Of a stretch of 64,000 nucleotides of DNA, positions 28,279 to 38,100 are shown piece after piece. This DNA is from Massilia aurea (GTDB lineage: Bacteria > Pseudomonadota > Gammaproteobacteria > Burkholderiales > Burkholderiaceae_D), in NCBI RefSeq assembly GCF_014200505.1, contig NZ_JACHBX010000002.1, forward strand, positions 682,001 to 746,000, written 5' to 3'. The notes beneath the pieces are model-generated. The model saw nothing but the letters and a program-made list of their open reading frames with translations. It ran no database searches and was not told where the DNA came from. How positions within the stretch are numbered: position 1 is the first letter of the stretch; every line of letters starts with the position of its first letter. Made by a program: the position numbers and the translations under genes.

Positions 28279-30206
28279 TCGGCCACCTCGGCTGCGACGG
28301 TTGCAAAACCTTTGGCGCCCCGTTTTTTCAGCGTCACCAAGAGCAGTGAAATCGCGGCCGGGGTTACACCCGAGATGCGCGAGGCCTGGCCCAGGGTTTC
28401 GGGTCGCTGCTTGTCGAGCTTCTGACGCACTTCGAACGACAGCGCTTCGATATCCAGATAGTTCAGGTTCTCAGGCAGCTTCATGTTTTCGTAGTGATCG
28501 TGACGCTCGACTTCACGCGCCTGGCGATCGATGTAGCCGGAATATTTAAGTTGAATCTCGACCTGCTCTTTGACAGCGGGATCCTCAACGCCGGGACCGG
28601 CCAGGCTCTGCCCTTCGAGACCACTCATCGTCATCAAGGTGTCGTAGTTCACGCCCGGTCTGCGCAGCAGATCGGCCAGATTGTATTCGCGCTCGAGCGG
28701 CTGGCCGACGATGCGTTCCGACTCGGCCGCCGCCAGGATGCGCGGGTTGACCCACACCGAGCGCAGGCGTTCCAGTTCACGTGCGACGGATTCGCGCTTG
28801 ATCTCGAATGCCGCCCAGCGTGCGTCGTCAACCAGACCCAGCCCGCGACCGATTTCGGTCAGGCGCATGTCGGCATTGTCTTCACGCAGCGACAGGCGAT
28901 ATTCGGCGCGGCTGGTGAACATGCGGTATGGCTCGGCCACACCTTGCGTCGTCAGGTCGTCGACCAGCACGCCGAGGTACGCTTCCGAGCGACCCGGCGT
29001 CCAGGCATCCTTGCCCTGCGTTTGCAGCGCGGCGTTCAAGCCGGCCAGCAAACCCTGGGCCGCCGCTTCTTCGTAGCCGGTGGTGCCGTTGATCTGGCCG
29101 GCGAAGAACAGACCCTTGATCGACTTGGTTTCCAGCGACGCTTTCAAGCCGCGAGGATCGAAATAATCGTATTCGATCGCATAGCCGGGCCGCAGAATGA
29201 ACGCGTTTTCCATGCCGCGCATCGAGCGCACCAGGGCCAGTTGCACGTCGAATGGCAAGCTGGTCGAGATCCCGTTTGGATAGAACTCGTTGGTCGTCAA
29301 GCCTTCCGGCTCGAGGAAGATCTGGTGTGATTCCTTGCTGGCGAAGCGATGGATCTTGTCTTCGATCGACGGGCAATAGCGCGGACCGACACCTTCGATC
29401 ACGCCGGTATACATCGGGCTGCGGTCCAGTCCGGCGCGGATGATGTCGTGCGTGCGCTCGTTGGTGTGCGTGACCCAGCATGGCACCTGCTTCGGATGCA
29501 TCGCCACGTTGCCCATATACGAGAACACCGGCACCAGATCGACGTCACCGGGCTGCTCGGTCAGCAGCGAGAAGTCAATACTGCGGCCATCGATGCGCGG
29601 CGGCGTGCCGGTTTTCAGGCGGCCTTGCGGCAGCTTGAGTTCCTTCAGGCGTGCCGACAATGACGTCGCCGGTGGATCGCCCGCGCGGCCACCGGCATAA
29701 TTCTGCAGGCCGACGTGGATTTTCCCGTCCAGGAAAGTACCGGCCGTGAGTACCACTGCGCGTGCGCGGAAGCTCAGACCCACTTGGGTGACGGCGCCGA
29801 CGACCCGGTCGCCTTCAACGATCAGGTCTTCGACTGCCTGCTGGAACAGCCACAGGTTCGGCTGGTTTTCCAGGCGCGAGCGGATCGCCGCCTTGTACAA
29901 AACGCGGTCGGCTTGCGCGCGGGTAGCACGCACGGCGGGCCCCTTCGATGAATTCAGGATCCTGAACTGGATGCCTGCCTCATCGGTGGCAATGGCCATG
30001 GCGCCGCCGAGGGCATCGACTTCCTTGACCAGGTGTCCTTTGCCGATGCCGCCGATCGACGGATTGCAGGACATGGCGCCCAGCGTTTCAATATTGTGCG
30101 TCAGCAGGAGGGTCTTTTGACCTGTGCGTGCAGACGCGAGTGCAGCTTCGGTGCCGGCATGGCCGCCGCCGACGACGATGACGTCGAATTCAGTTGGAAA
30201 TAGCAT
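28275..30206 (-). CDS. mnmG: tRNA uridine-5-carboxymethylaminomethyl modification enzyme MnmG
   Basis: The 643-residue flavoenzyme (GidA) that with MnmE modifies the wobble uridine of several tRNAs. The FAD-binding motif is [17 protein letters not shown] at the N-terminus. Other signatures are [18 protein letters not shown], the [12 protein letters not shown] block, and the C-terminal Ser/Gly-rich GLxGQ-type helix [13 protein letters not shown]. The length is standard. It is the first gene of the mnmG-rsmG-parA-parB run, which is usual near chromosomal origins. Confidence 0.98.
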   Translation of the reverse strand: MLFPTEFDVIVVGGGHAGTEAALASARTGQKTLLLTHNIETLGAMSCNPSIGGIGKGHLVKEVDALGGAMAIATDEAGIQFRILNSSKGPAVRATRAQADRVLYKAAIRSRLENQPNLWLFQQAVEDLIVEGDRVVGAVTQVGLSFRARAVVLTAGTFLDGKIHVGLQNYAGGRAGDPPATSLSARLKELKLPQGRLKTGTPPRIDGRSIDFSLLTEQPGDVDLVPVFSYMGNVAMHPKQVPCWVTHTNERTHDIIRAGLDRSPMYTGVIEGVGPRYCPSIEDKIHRFASKESHQIFLEPEGLTTNEFYPNGISTSLPFDVQLALVRSMRGMENAFILRPGYAIEYDYFDPRGLKASLETKSIKGLFFAGQINGTTGYEEAAAQGLLAGLNAALQTQGKDAWTPGRSEAYLGVLVDDLTTQGVAEPYRMFTSRAEYRLSLREDNADMRLTEIGRGLGLVDDARWAAFEIKRESVARELERLRSVWVNPRILAAAESERIVGQPLEREYNLADLLRRPGVNYDTLMTMSGLEGQSLAGPGVEDPAVKEQVEIQLKYSGYIDRQAREVERHDHYENMKLPENLNYLDIEALSFEVRQKLDKQRPETLGQASRISGVTPAAISLLLVTLKKRGAKGFATVAAEVAE

Positions 30207-30293
30207 GATGGGATGTGAGGCGAGGAGACTAATGCGCGATTATAGATTCTTTTGTGCTGACTGATTCTTCGACCGCCAGAAAACGACGAATTT

Positions 30294-30401
30294 TGTTTCA
30301 CGTGGAACGTCGAAAAAGTTGGACATCGCAGTTGTTTCACGTGGAACGTCGCAACTGATAAAGCGGGGCTGACCCGGCTTCATGATGTTTCACGTGGAAC
30401 A
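30294..30401. promoter_or_regulatory. Cluster of three parS sites
   Basis: Three 16-base near-palindromes occur at 30294-30309 and 30333-30348 (both TGTTTCACGTGGAACG) and at 30386-30401 (TGTTTCACGTGGAACA). They differ from the classical parS TGTTTCACGTGAAACA by one or two bases, and each keeps the TTCACGTG core. They sit in the 202-base gap between mnmG and the TauE/SafE gene, about 2 kb from the putative origin. ParB should bind and spread from here. Confidence 0.92.
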
Positions 30402-30408
30402 ATGGCGA

Positions 30409-31179
30409 CTACCAACCCAACTTTGTGAAGGAATCGTAGGCAGTCTTGACAATCAACGCGCTGACAACAAACAAGAAGACCTTGCGCACGAACCCGCTGC
30501 CATACTTCATTGCGAGTCGCGTGCCCGTCAATGACCCCACGATTTGGCAGCCCGCCATCATCAGTCCGAGTTGCCACAGAATATGGCCGCTGTAACCAAA
30601 CCACATCAGCGCCGAGAAGTTGCACGCCACGTTGACGATCTTTGCAGCAGCCGAAGCACTCAGAAAATCAAAGCCGAAAAAGCGTACGAACAGGAAGATC
30701 AAAAAACTGCCAGTGCCGGGACCGAAGAACCCGTCGTAGAATCCGATCGCCGCGCCAATCCCGATCGCCCAATACCGTTCGGCTAAACCGCTGTGCACCG
30801 GTGCGTGCACGGACCCCAGGTCTTTCTTCATGAAGGTATAGACCGCGACCGCAACAAGGATAATGGGCAACAAGGCGCGGACGAAATCGGCGGGCACGCG
30901 GGTTACCGTCCAGGCGCCAGCGAACGACAAGAGAAATGCGGCGGCGGCTGCCGGCGCGGCGGTGCTCCACGCTACCCGAACGCGCCGCGCGTAATCCACA
31001 GCGGCCGAACTGGTGCCGAAGATTGCTGCAAGCTTGTTGGTACCGAGGATGGTTGCCGGCGCTTCTTTCGGCAACAGGGAGAACATCGCGGGAAGCTGGA
31101 CCAGGCCGCCGCCGCCGACAACGGCATCGACCAGGCCGGCGGCGAACGCGGCGCCACCGAGCCAAACAACATCAATCAT
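30409..31179 (-). CDS. TauE/SafE family sulfite-exporter-like membrane protein
   Basis: A 256-residue protein with about eight membrane helices in two halves. The first repeat begins WLGGAAFAAGLVDAVVGGGGLVQLPAM and includes LGTNKLAAIFGTSSAA; the second carries GFYDGFFGPGTGSFLIFLFV, and SASAAAKIVNVACNFSAL. These are the paired signatures of the TauE/SafE family. The substrate (sulfite, sulfoacetate, other anions) cannot be read from sequence. I chose the ATG at 31179; no clear ribosome site is visible. Confidence 0.9.
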   Translation of the reverse strand: MIDVVWLGGAAFAAGLVDAVVGGGGLVQLPAMFSLLPKEAPATILGTNKLAAIFGTSSAAVDYARRVRVAWSTAAPAAAAAFLLSFAGAWTVTRVPADFVRALLPIILVAVAVYTFMKKDLGSVHAPVHSGLAERYWAIGIGAAIGFYDGFFGPGTGSFLIFLFVRFFGFDFLSASAAAKIVNVACNFSALMWFGYSGHILWQLGLMMAGCQIVGSLTGTRLAMKYGSGFVRKVFLFVVSALIVKTAYDSFTKLGW

Positions 31180-31245
31180 GGAAAGGATTCGGGAGGAGTG
31201 CTGAAGCCGCAATTCTACGGCATGCCGTACGTACTTACCTGACGG

Positions 31246-32073
31246 TCAAGCGGTAGGCGACTTTATGAAGTCGAGCAACAATGCATTCAGGCGATCCGCG
31301 CCCGAGAGCTGCATCCAATGGCCAACACCATCGATACGTTCATAGCGAAAACCTGCACGACATTGCTCGCGCGAATCGAGTATCTGTTGTTCGCCCAATG
31401 CTGGATCGTGCTCGCTCCAGACACCCATCACCGGCACATTGACCGGCAGCCAAGCCCGCGCGGATGATGGCTTGAAATTGGCGCGATAATAATTCAGCGC
31501 TGCCGTCAGGCGACCTTCGGGTGCAAGCGCCGCGATCCAGATATCTTGCTGTTCGCGACTGCGGATCATTTTTCGCAACGCAGCCCAGTCCCCTGCTTTC
31601 AGCAATGCCTCCGCAACGACAGGCGTTTTGAAAACAAGCATGTACCAGAACCGCAGTTTCTGACCGAGACTTGAAGAGGAAATTGCCTTGGGATGGCCGA
31701 CCGACAGGGCGGCATAGCGTACGATGCGTTCCGGCGCATGCATGGCCAGGTGCCAGCCGATCAACGCGCCCCAGTCATGACCGACCACGGCAGCCTTGTC
31801 AATACCGAGCGCATCCATCAGTCGCAATACATCATCGGCCAAAAAAGACACGGCATACGCGCCGACGTCTTGCGGCATATCGGTCTTGCCGTAGCCACGC
31901 AGGTCAGGTGCAATCACACGCAGACCCGCCGCAGCGAGATCCGGAATCTGACGCCGCCAGATCTGGTGCGTGTCAGGAAAACCATGGAGCAGGATCACCG
32001 GCGGGCCTTCGCCAGCCGTCACGTAGTGCATGTTCAGGCCATTGACCGTAGCGTAATGCGACTCGAATTCCAT
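31246..32073 (-). CDS. Alpha/beta hydrolase, epoxide-hydrolase-like
   Basis: A 275-residue alpha/beta hydrolase. His30-Gly31 in LLHGFPDT is the oxyanion motif. The nucleophile position is Asp100 in VVGHDWGAL, not Ser, which fits epoxide hydrolases and haloacid or haloalkane dehalogenases. The catalytic His is in GVGHWMQLS near the end, and the acidic residue is in VWSEHDPAL. A good AAGGGGAG ribosome site supports the ATG at 32073. The gene borders the origin region. Confidence 0.88.
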   Translation of the reverse strand: MEFESHYATVNGLNMHYVTAGEGPPVILLHGFPDTHQIWRRQIPDLAAAGLRVIAPDLRGYGKTDMPQDVGAYAVSFLADDVLRLMDALGIDKAAVVGHDWGALIGWHLAMHAPERIVRYAALSVGHPKAISSSSLGQKLRFWYMLVFKTPVVAEALLKAGDWAALRKMIRSREQQDIWIAALAPEGRLTAALNYYRANFKPSSARAWLPVNVPVMGVWSEHDPALGEQQILDSREQCRAGFRYERIDGVGHWMQLSGADRLNALLLDFIKSPTA

Positions 32074-32302
32074 GCGGCTCCCCTTGGCGCTGACTCGATG
32101 AAACACAGCTTACCAGAACGTAAACGCCTGTCCAGACCCCACCTGTGGATAAGCAAATGGATATCCACAGGTACGGTTTGTGCAGAACTCCGCTTTTGTA
32201 CACAAGCAAAAATCTTGTCCAGATTTGCCACCATGAAGCCGGGTGACTAGTGCACTGCCTTATACGCAGTGTAAGTCGATGATTTTGTTCTCGTTAACCG
32301 GG

Positions 32303-32352
32303 TTGTCCACAGAAAGTGGCCACCCTTACTTATTACTACCAATGTTGTATAC
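32303..32352 (+). promoter_or_regulatory. Origin unwinding module A (degenerate)
   Basis: DnaA box TTGTCCACA at 32303-32311, then a spacer of 18 bases, then TTA-TTA-CTA triplets (32330-32338) and TTGTATAC (32345-32352). The triplets, read on the complementary strand 3' to 5', fit the DnaA-trio rule (G/A-A-T). It is the weakest of the three modules because the run breaks after three triplets. Confidence 0.6.
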
Positions 32353-32607
32353 AGTTATTGGTTGTAAACCTGAGATGCCTGTTTCAAAAAAAAAATTCTG
32401 TCCGTGGCAGATCGAAACAACGCGGTCATTGCAAACACGCTTTCAGGTCTGTGGAGAACCCAATGCATATCCACAGGATGGAATGTGCAAAAGCCCGTTT
32501 TTTTCAATCGTCGGCAAATCTGTCCACCATCGCTGCACCGTCAGCACCAGGGTTCTCCAGCCAGTTTCAAATCGCCTAAACCGTTGAAGTTGTGGAAAAA
32601 TCCAAGC

Positions 32608-32654
32608 TTATCCACACAATCGGCCACGTTTACTATTACTACTATTTTGTATAC
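32608..32654 (+). promoter_or_regulatory. Origin unwinding module B
   Basis: A perfect DnaA box TTATCCACA at 32608-32616 is followed 16 bases later by the triplets CTA-TTA-CTA-CTA-TTT (32633-32647) and then TTGTATAC ending at 32654. Every triplet fits the DnaA-trio pattern on the opposite strand. Confidence 0.75.
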
Positions 32655-32991
32655 AAGCTTTTAAGTAAACAAACTGGATAACTCGCGCGCTGTACATCTT
32701 TCGCCAGAAGCTCGACTGAGCATCGTTCTAAAAGCGTTTTTCAAAAAAAAGAACGTGGGCACAAAACCGCCAGCAATTTGAGATTGCCAGTCAGCGTCGA
32801 TCACTGACAACCAGCGTCCAGGCGCAAAGGTCCTGTGGACAAGCGCCTGCATATCCACAGCATCAACTGTGCAGAACCCCGGCTTTTGGCGACAACCAAA
32901 TTGTTGTCCACGATCCATGCGTGACTCGCGCATGTGTTGTCCCGCGTAAAAAACAGGACTTAACGCGCTGATTCTGTTCAGTAAACGCACC

Positions 32992-33039
32992 TTATCCACA
33001 GAAAATCGTGCGTTTACTTACTACTACTATTTTGTATAC
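32992..33039 (+). promoter_or_regulatory. Origin unwinding module C
   Basis: A perfect DnaA box TTATCCACA at 32992-33000 is followed 17 bases later by the triplets TTA-CTA-CTA-CTA-TTT (33018-33032) and then TTGTATAC (33032-33039). With module B this is the best candidate for the site of first strand opening. It lies about 90 bases before the nucleosidase gene. Confidence 0.75.
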
Positions 33040-33128
33040 AACTCTCTTAATTAAATAAGCAAATAACAGCGCAGCCAAAAAAAAAGCGTTTTGCAGAACG
33101 AAAAACCAGGCCAGTAAATTTGTCTCCA

Positions 33129-33953
33129 ATGGCTGACAATGCTGTGTACAATCCGGCGCTTATGCACAACGGCCCGGCAAAAAAAATGCTTTTAGGCATC
33201 ATCAGCGCGTTGCACGAAGAACAGGCAGGGCTCGTGGAAGCCTTGCAAGGGCCCTCCACGCTCATCCACGGCAAGCGTGAGTACTTTCTCGGACAGCTGT
33301 GGGAAATCGACGCCGTGTGCGTTCTGTCGCGAATTGGCAAGGTTGCTGCCGCTATGACGGCGACAACGCTTGTGGAGAAGTTCGGAGTTACCCACATCCT
33401 GTTCACGGGCGTGGCTGGCGCCGGGGATGCGTCGATCCGGGTTGGCGACATCGTGGTGGCTGAATCGCTGGTCCAGCACGACATGGATGCCAGTCCCCTG
33501 TTCCCCCGTTTCGAGGTGCCATTGACGGGGCAAACGCATTTTCAGCCGGACGCCAGGCTATCGCTGCGGGTGTCGAGTGCCGCGCATGCATTCCTGGACG
33601 AAGACCTGACGCATGCAATCGCTCAGGCTGACCGTGAACAATTCGGCTTGACGCAGCCGCGCGTACACCGTGGCCTGATTGCCAGCGGTGACCTGTTCGT
33701 GCATGAAGCCGTGAAGATCGATGCGATGAATGCCGCGCTGCCAGGCCTGGTTGCGGTGGAGATGGAAGGCGCTGCAGTGGCGCAGGTGTGTCACGAACTG
33801 AATGTGCCGTTTGCCGTCATCCGCGCGATTTCGGACAACGCCAACGAACACGCGGCGCACGACTTCATGGGCTTCGTGAAGACAGTGGCCGCGCAGTACG
33901 CATTCCACATCACCCGGCGCCTGTGCCGGGATCTGGCAGCAGCGCCGCTCTAG
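33129..33953 (+). CDS. 5'-methylthioadenosine/S-adenosylhomocysteine nucleosidase
   Basis: A phosphorylase-fold nucleosidase that cleaves adenine from MTA and SAH in methionine salvage. Visible are LLGIISALHEEQAGL at the start of the domain, FTGVAGAGDASIRVGDIVVAE, the ribose site VAVEMEGAAVAQV, and the catalytic Asp in IRAISDNANEHA. The protein is 274 residues from the ATG at 33129; ATGs at 33162 and 33186 are also possible, and the latter fits the family N-terminus best. No ribosome site decides between them. It overlaps the convergent ald gene by four bases. Confidence 0.85.
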   Translation: MADNAVYNPALMHNGPAKKMLLGIISALHEEQAGLVEALQGPSTLIHGKREYFLGQLWEIDAVCVLSRIGKVAAAMTATTLVEKFGVTHILFTGVAGAGDASIRVGDIVVAESLVQHDMDASPLFPRFEVPLTGQTHFQPDARLSLRVSSAAHAFLDEDLTHAIAQADREQFGLTQPRVHRGLIASGDLFVHEAVKIDAMNAALPGLVAVEMEGAAVAQVCHELNVPFAVIRAISDNANEHAAHDFMGFVKTVAAQYAFHITRRLCRDLAAAPL

Positions 33954-35065
33954 TCCAGCAGCGACTCGGCCGGCATGTAGTCGTAGCCAAGTGCTTGCGC
34001 CACGGCTTCGAACGTGACCTTGCCCTGACAAACATTCAGGCCATGACGCAGATGGGGATCATCCCCCAACGCGCGCCGCCACCCCTTGCCGGCCAGCGCC
34101 AGCACGTGGCCGATCGTGGCGTTGTTCAGCGCAAAAGTGGATGTGCGCGCCACTGCACCAGGCATGTTCGCAACGCAGTAATGCACGACACCGTCGACGA
34201 CGAAGGTTGGATCGGCGTGGGTGGTAGCGTGGGACGTTTCAAAGCAGCCGCCCTGGTCGATCGCCACATCGACGATGACCGCGCCCTGCTTCATGCGTGA
34301 CACCATGCTGCGCGTGACGAGTTTCGGCGCTGCGGCGCCCGGCACCAGCACCCCGCCGATGACCAGATCCGCCGACAGCACGGCTTCTTCGAGCGCCTGC
34401 GCGTTGGAATGCAGCGTGGCGATACGGTTGCCATAGACCAGATCGAGCTGGCGCAGGCGATCGAGGTTCTTGTCGAGCACCGTCACCCGTGCGCCCGTGC
34501 CGACCGCCATCTGCAGGGCATTGGCGCCCACCACGCCGGCGCCGATGATGACGACGTGGCCCGCGGCCACGCCCGGCACACCACCCAGCAGCAGGCCCAT
34601 GCCGCCCCGGGATTTTTCCAGATGCGCAGCGCCCGCCTGGATCGACATGCGCCCTGCCACTTCGCTCATCGGCGCGAGCAGCGGTAAGCCGCCGCCAGGC
34701 CCGGTGACAGTTTCATAGGCGATGCAGATGGCTCTTGACCGCACCAGCGCCGCCGTTTGGTCGGGATCTGGCGCCAGGTGCAGGTACGTGAAAAGGATCT
34801 GGTCTTCGCGCAGCATCGCGCATTCAGCCGCCTGGGGCTCTTTGACCTTGACGATCATGGCGGCCTGCGCAAACACCTCTTGCGCGCTGCCCACGATGCT
34901 GGCGCCGGCCGCGACGTACTGCGCATCGGGCAAGCCGATCTCGCTGCCGGCGCCCTGCTGGACGAGCACCTGGTGGCCTTGCGCCACCAGTTCATGCACC
35001 GACGCCGGCGTGAGGCCGACGCGGTATTCGTTGTTCTTGATTTCGGTTGGAACGCCTACAAGCAT
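33950..35065 (-). CDS. ald: Alanine dehydrogenase
   Basis: A 371-residue NAD-dependent L-alanine dehydrogenase. It starts [20 protein letters not shown], the conserved N-terminal signature with the substrate Arg; the [11 protein letters not shown] block carries the catalytic His; the NAD site is [19 protein letters not shown]. It converts alanine to pyruvate and ammonium. An AAGGAG ribosome site precedes the ATG. It lies downstream of putA on the same strand, but a hairpin separates the two, so it probably has its own promoter. Amino-acid use is the shared theme. Confidence 0.96.
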   Translation of the reverse strand: MLVGVPTEIKNNEYRVGLTPASVHELVAQGHQVLVQQGAGSEIGLPDAQYVAAGASIVGSAQEVFAQAAMIVKVKEPQAAECAMLREDQILFTYLHLAPDPDQTAALVRSRAICIAYETVTGPGGGLPLLAPMSEVAGRMSIQAGAAHLEKSRGGMGLLLGGVPGVAAGHVVIIGAGVVGANALQMAVGTGARVTVLDKNLDRLRQLDLVYGNRIATLHSNAQALEEAVLSADLVIGGVLVPGAAAPKLVTRSMVSRMKQGAVIVDVAIDQGGCFETSHATTHADPTFVVDGVVHYCVANMPGAVARTSTFALNNATIGHVLALAGKGWRRALGDDPHLRHGLNVCQGKVTFEAVAQALGYDYMPAESLLD

Positions 35066-35140
35066 GGTGAGTCTCCTTGTTGTTGGTGTGGTTCCTGCAA
35101 CTGCTGTTACTGCTCCTGACGTGAATGCGGGTTAGAAAGC

Positions 35141-35166
35141 ACATCGGCGACCGAAGTCGCCGATGT
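35141..35166 (-). terminator. Hairpin terminator after putA
   Basis: An 11-bp perfect stem, ACATCGGCGAC with its complement GTCGCCGATGT, encloses four bases that on the minus-strand RNA read UUCG closed by a C-G pair, an extra-stable tetraloop. It lies 9 bases past the putA stop. The following sequence GCTTTCTAAC is only weakly T-rich. Confidence 0.75.
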
Positions 35167-35174
35167 AGTGTGAA

Positions 35175-38100
35175 TTACAGGCCCAGCGTCATCAGGCTGG
35201 CGTTACCCCCAGCCGCCGTCGTATTGACGCAGACGGCGCGTTCGGCCACCAGCCGCCACAGATCGACTGCTGCCAGTGGTTCGGTATCGACCACCCCGAC
35301 GATGGCGCCGCTGCGCGCCGCCAGCTGCGTGCGCAGCGAGCCGGCCAGGCCCGATTCGACCAGGGCGATCGCGAACTCGCCCGCATCGACTTCGTCCTTG
35401 CCAATGAAGCGCACGCGCTCCTTGACCGCCTGCGGCAGGTTGGCCGGGATCGCCTCCGGCGACATGGTCAGCACCAGTGCGCGGTTGCCAGTGGCCAGCG
35501 CAGCTGCCACTTGATTGAGCAGACCTGCCGGCGTACCCGATGCGCACAGCACGACGCCGCGCGGCGTGAACGACAGGCGATTGCGCTCGCCGGTCGGCCC
35601 CGGCAAGTCGATCGCCACGCCATTCAACGACGTGCGCGCATAGCCTTCGGCCAGTGCCACCACGGGTTGCTGGCCGTTCGTGCGCAGCCAGCCGATCAGC
35701 GCTTCCAGCGCAACGTCAGCCTGACGGACATGGTCCATCAATGGCGCCGCGCCGCGCTGCAGACGCTTGATGTACAACGGCCCACCGGCTTTCGGACCAG
35801 TACCGGATTTGCCTTCGCCACCGAACGGCTGCACGCCGACGACCGCGCCAACGATATTGCGGTTCACGTAGATATTGCCGACGTGTGCATGGTTGACGAT
35901 GTAGTCGATCGTTTCATCGATGCGCGAGTGCACGCCCAGCGTCAGGCCAAAGCCCGTGGCATTGATCGACGCGATCACCTTTGGCAGATCGGCGCGGCGG
36001 TAGCGCACGATGTGCAGGACCGGGCCAAACACCTCTTGCTTGAGTTCCGACAGCGACGCGATCTCGAGCACCGTCGGCGGCACGAACGTGCCACAGCTGG
36101 TGATGGCGCTTGGCAGCTCGAGCGCAAAGTGGCTGCGCGCGGTGGCCTTCGTGCGTTCGATGTGCGCCAGCAGGTTGCGCTGCGCTTCTGCATCGATGAC
36201 CGGACCGATATCGGTGGCCAGGCGATCCGGGCTGCCCACGCGCAGTTCCTGCATCGCGCCCTTGAGCATCTTGATGGTCTTGTCGGCGATGTCTTCCTGC
36301 AGGAACAGCACGCGCAGCGCCGAGCAACGCTGGCCAGCCGAATCGAAGGCCGAACTCAACACGTCGCCCACCACCTGTTCGGGCAGCGCCGACGAATCGA
36401 CGATCAGCGCGTTCTGGCCACCCGTTTCGGCCACCAGCGGAATGTCGATGCCTTCCTGTTCGGCGCGTTTGGCCAGCGTGCGGTTGATCAGCTGCGCGAC
36501 TTCGGTCGAGCCGGTGAAGATCACACCCTTGATGCGGCTGTCGGCCGTCAGCGCGGCGCCGACGACTTCGCCGCGGCCTGGCAGCAGTTGCAGCGCAGCG
36601 CGCGGCGTGCCGGCCTCGAGGAACAGCTCCACCGCCCGGTGGGCGATCAGCGGCGTTTGCTCGGCCGGCTTGGCCAGCACCACGTTGCCGGCGGCCAGTG
36701 CAGCCGCGACCTGCCCCGTGAAGATCGCCAGCGGGAAGTTCCATGGGCTGATGCAGCTGACCGGGCCCAGCGCCTGGACGTTTGCCTGGACTCCAGTTAC
36801 AGCGCGGATCTGCACCGCGTAGTAGCGCAGGAAGTCGACCGCTTCGCGCAGTTCGGCAATCGCGTTCGGCAGCGATTTGCCCGCTTCGCGCACGGCCAGG
36901 GCCATCAGCTCGACACCATGGTGCTCGAACAGGTCGGCGGTGCGTTCCAGAATCGCGGCGCGCTCGGTCGTGCTGGTGGCGGCCCACTCGCCGGCAAAGG
37001 CACTGGCCGCTGCCAGCGCGGCATCGACATCGGCGCGCGAGGCTTCCTGCACCAGGCCGACGATATCGGCCGACTGGGCCGGGTTGACCACGTTGGCGAG
37101 CGGACCGGCGTCGACCTTTGCTGCGGTCAGGGGCGCGGCGACGTGCCGGCGCTGTTGCGACAGGCCACCCGCCAGCACGCCAAGAATGTCTTCGTTGACC
37201 AGGTCCATGCCGGCGGAGTTCTTGCGCTCCGTACCGAACATGTCCACCGGCAGCGCGATTGCCGGATGCGGCTTGCCGCCGCTGGCGCGGGCGACCTCGA
37301 ACGGATCGGTGATCAGGGTGTTGATGGCCACGCTCTCGTCGACGATCTGGTTCACGAACGACGAGTTGGCGCCGTTTTCCAGCAGGCGGCGCACGAGGTA
37401 CGCCAGCAGCGTTTCGTGCGAACCGACCGGCGCGTAAATACGGCACGGTTTGTCGAGGTTCTTGCTGCCCACGACCTGGTCGTACAGCGTCTCGCCCATG
37501 CCGTGCAGGCACTGGAATTCGTAGTTGCTGATGTTTCCCAGGCGCGCCCACGTGTAGATAACGGACAGCGTATGCGCATTGTGGGTGGCGAACTGCGGGT
37601 ACAGAATGTCGGACGCGCCGAGCAGCTTGCGCGCGCAGATCAGGTAAGACACATCGGTGTGCACCTTGCGCGTGTAGACCGGATAGCCGGGCATGCCGTC
37701 CACCTGGGCGCGCTTGATCTCGGCGTCCCAATAAGCGCCCTTGACCAGCCGCACCATGAACTTGCGGCCGCTCCGTTTGGCCAGGTCGATCACATAATCG
37801 ATCACGTACGGGCAGCGCTTCTGGTAAGCCTGCACGACCAGGCCGATACCTTCGAAGCCGGCCAGCTCGGGGTCGAACGCCAGCACCTCGAGCATATCGA
37901 GCGAGATCTCGAGGCGATCCGCTTCTTCGGCGTCGATATTGATGCCGATGTCGTAGCGCTTGGCCAGCAGCACGAGGCTGCGCACGCGCGGCAGCAGTTC
38001 GTCCATCACGCGCGCCGACTGCGCGCGGCTGTAGCGCGGGTGCAGTGCCGAGAGCTTGATCGAGATGCCTGGACCGTCCTTGATGCCGCGGCCATTCGAG

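Larger units (their letters stand above)
32141..33045. other. Putative chromosomal replication origin (oriC)
   Basis: A gene-free stretch made of three degenerate tandem units starting near 32141, 32447 and 32831. Each unit has, in order, a TGTGG(A/T)xAA-type box, ATATCCACA, a conserved TGTGCA(G/A)AA block, a TTGTCCA-type box, then a strong DnaA box (TTGTCCACA or TTATCCACA), a 16-18 base spacer, CTA/TTA triplets and TTGTATAC. The consensus DnaA box TTATCCACA occurs at 32608-32616 and 32992-33000 and, reversed, at 32144-32152. parS sites, parAB and mnmG-rsmG nearby support the call. dnaA itself is not in the window. Confidence 0.85.
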
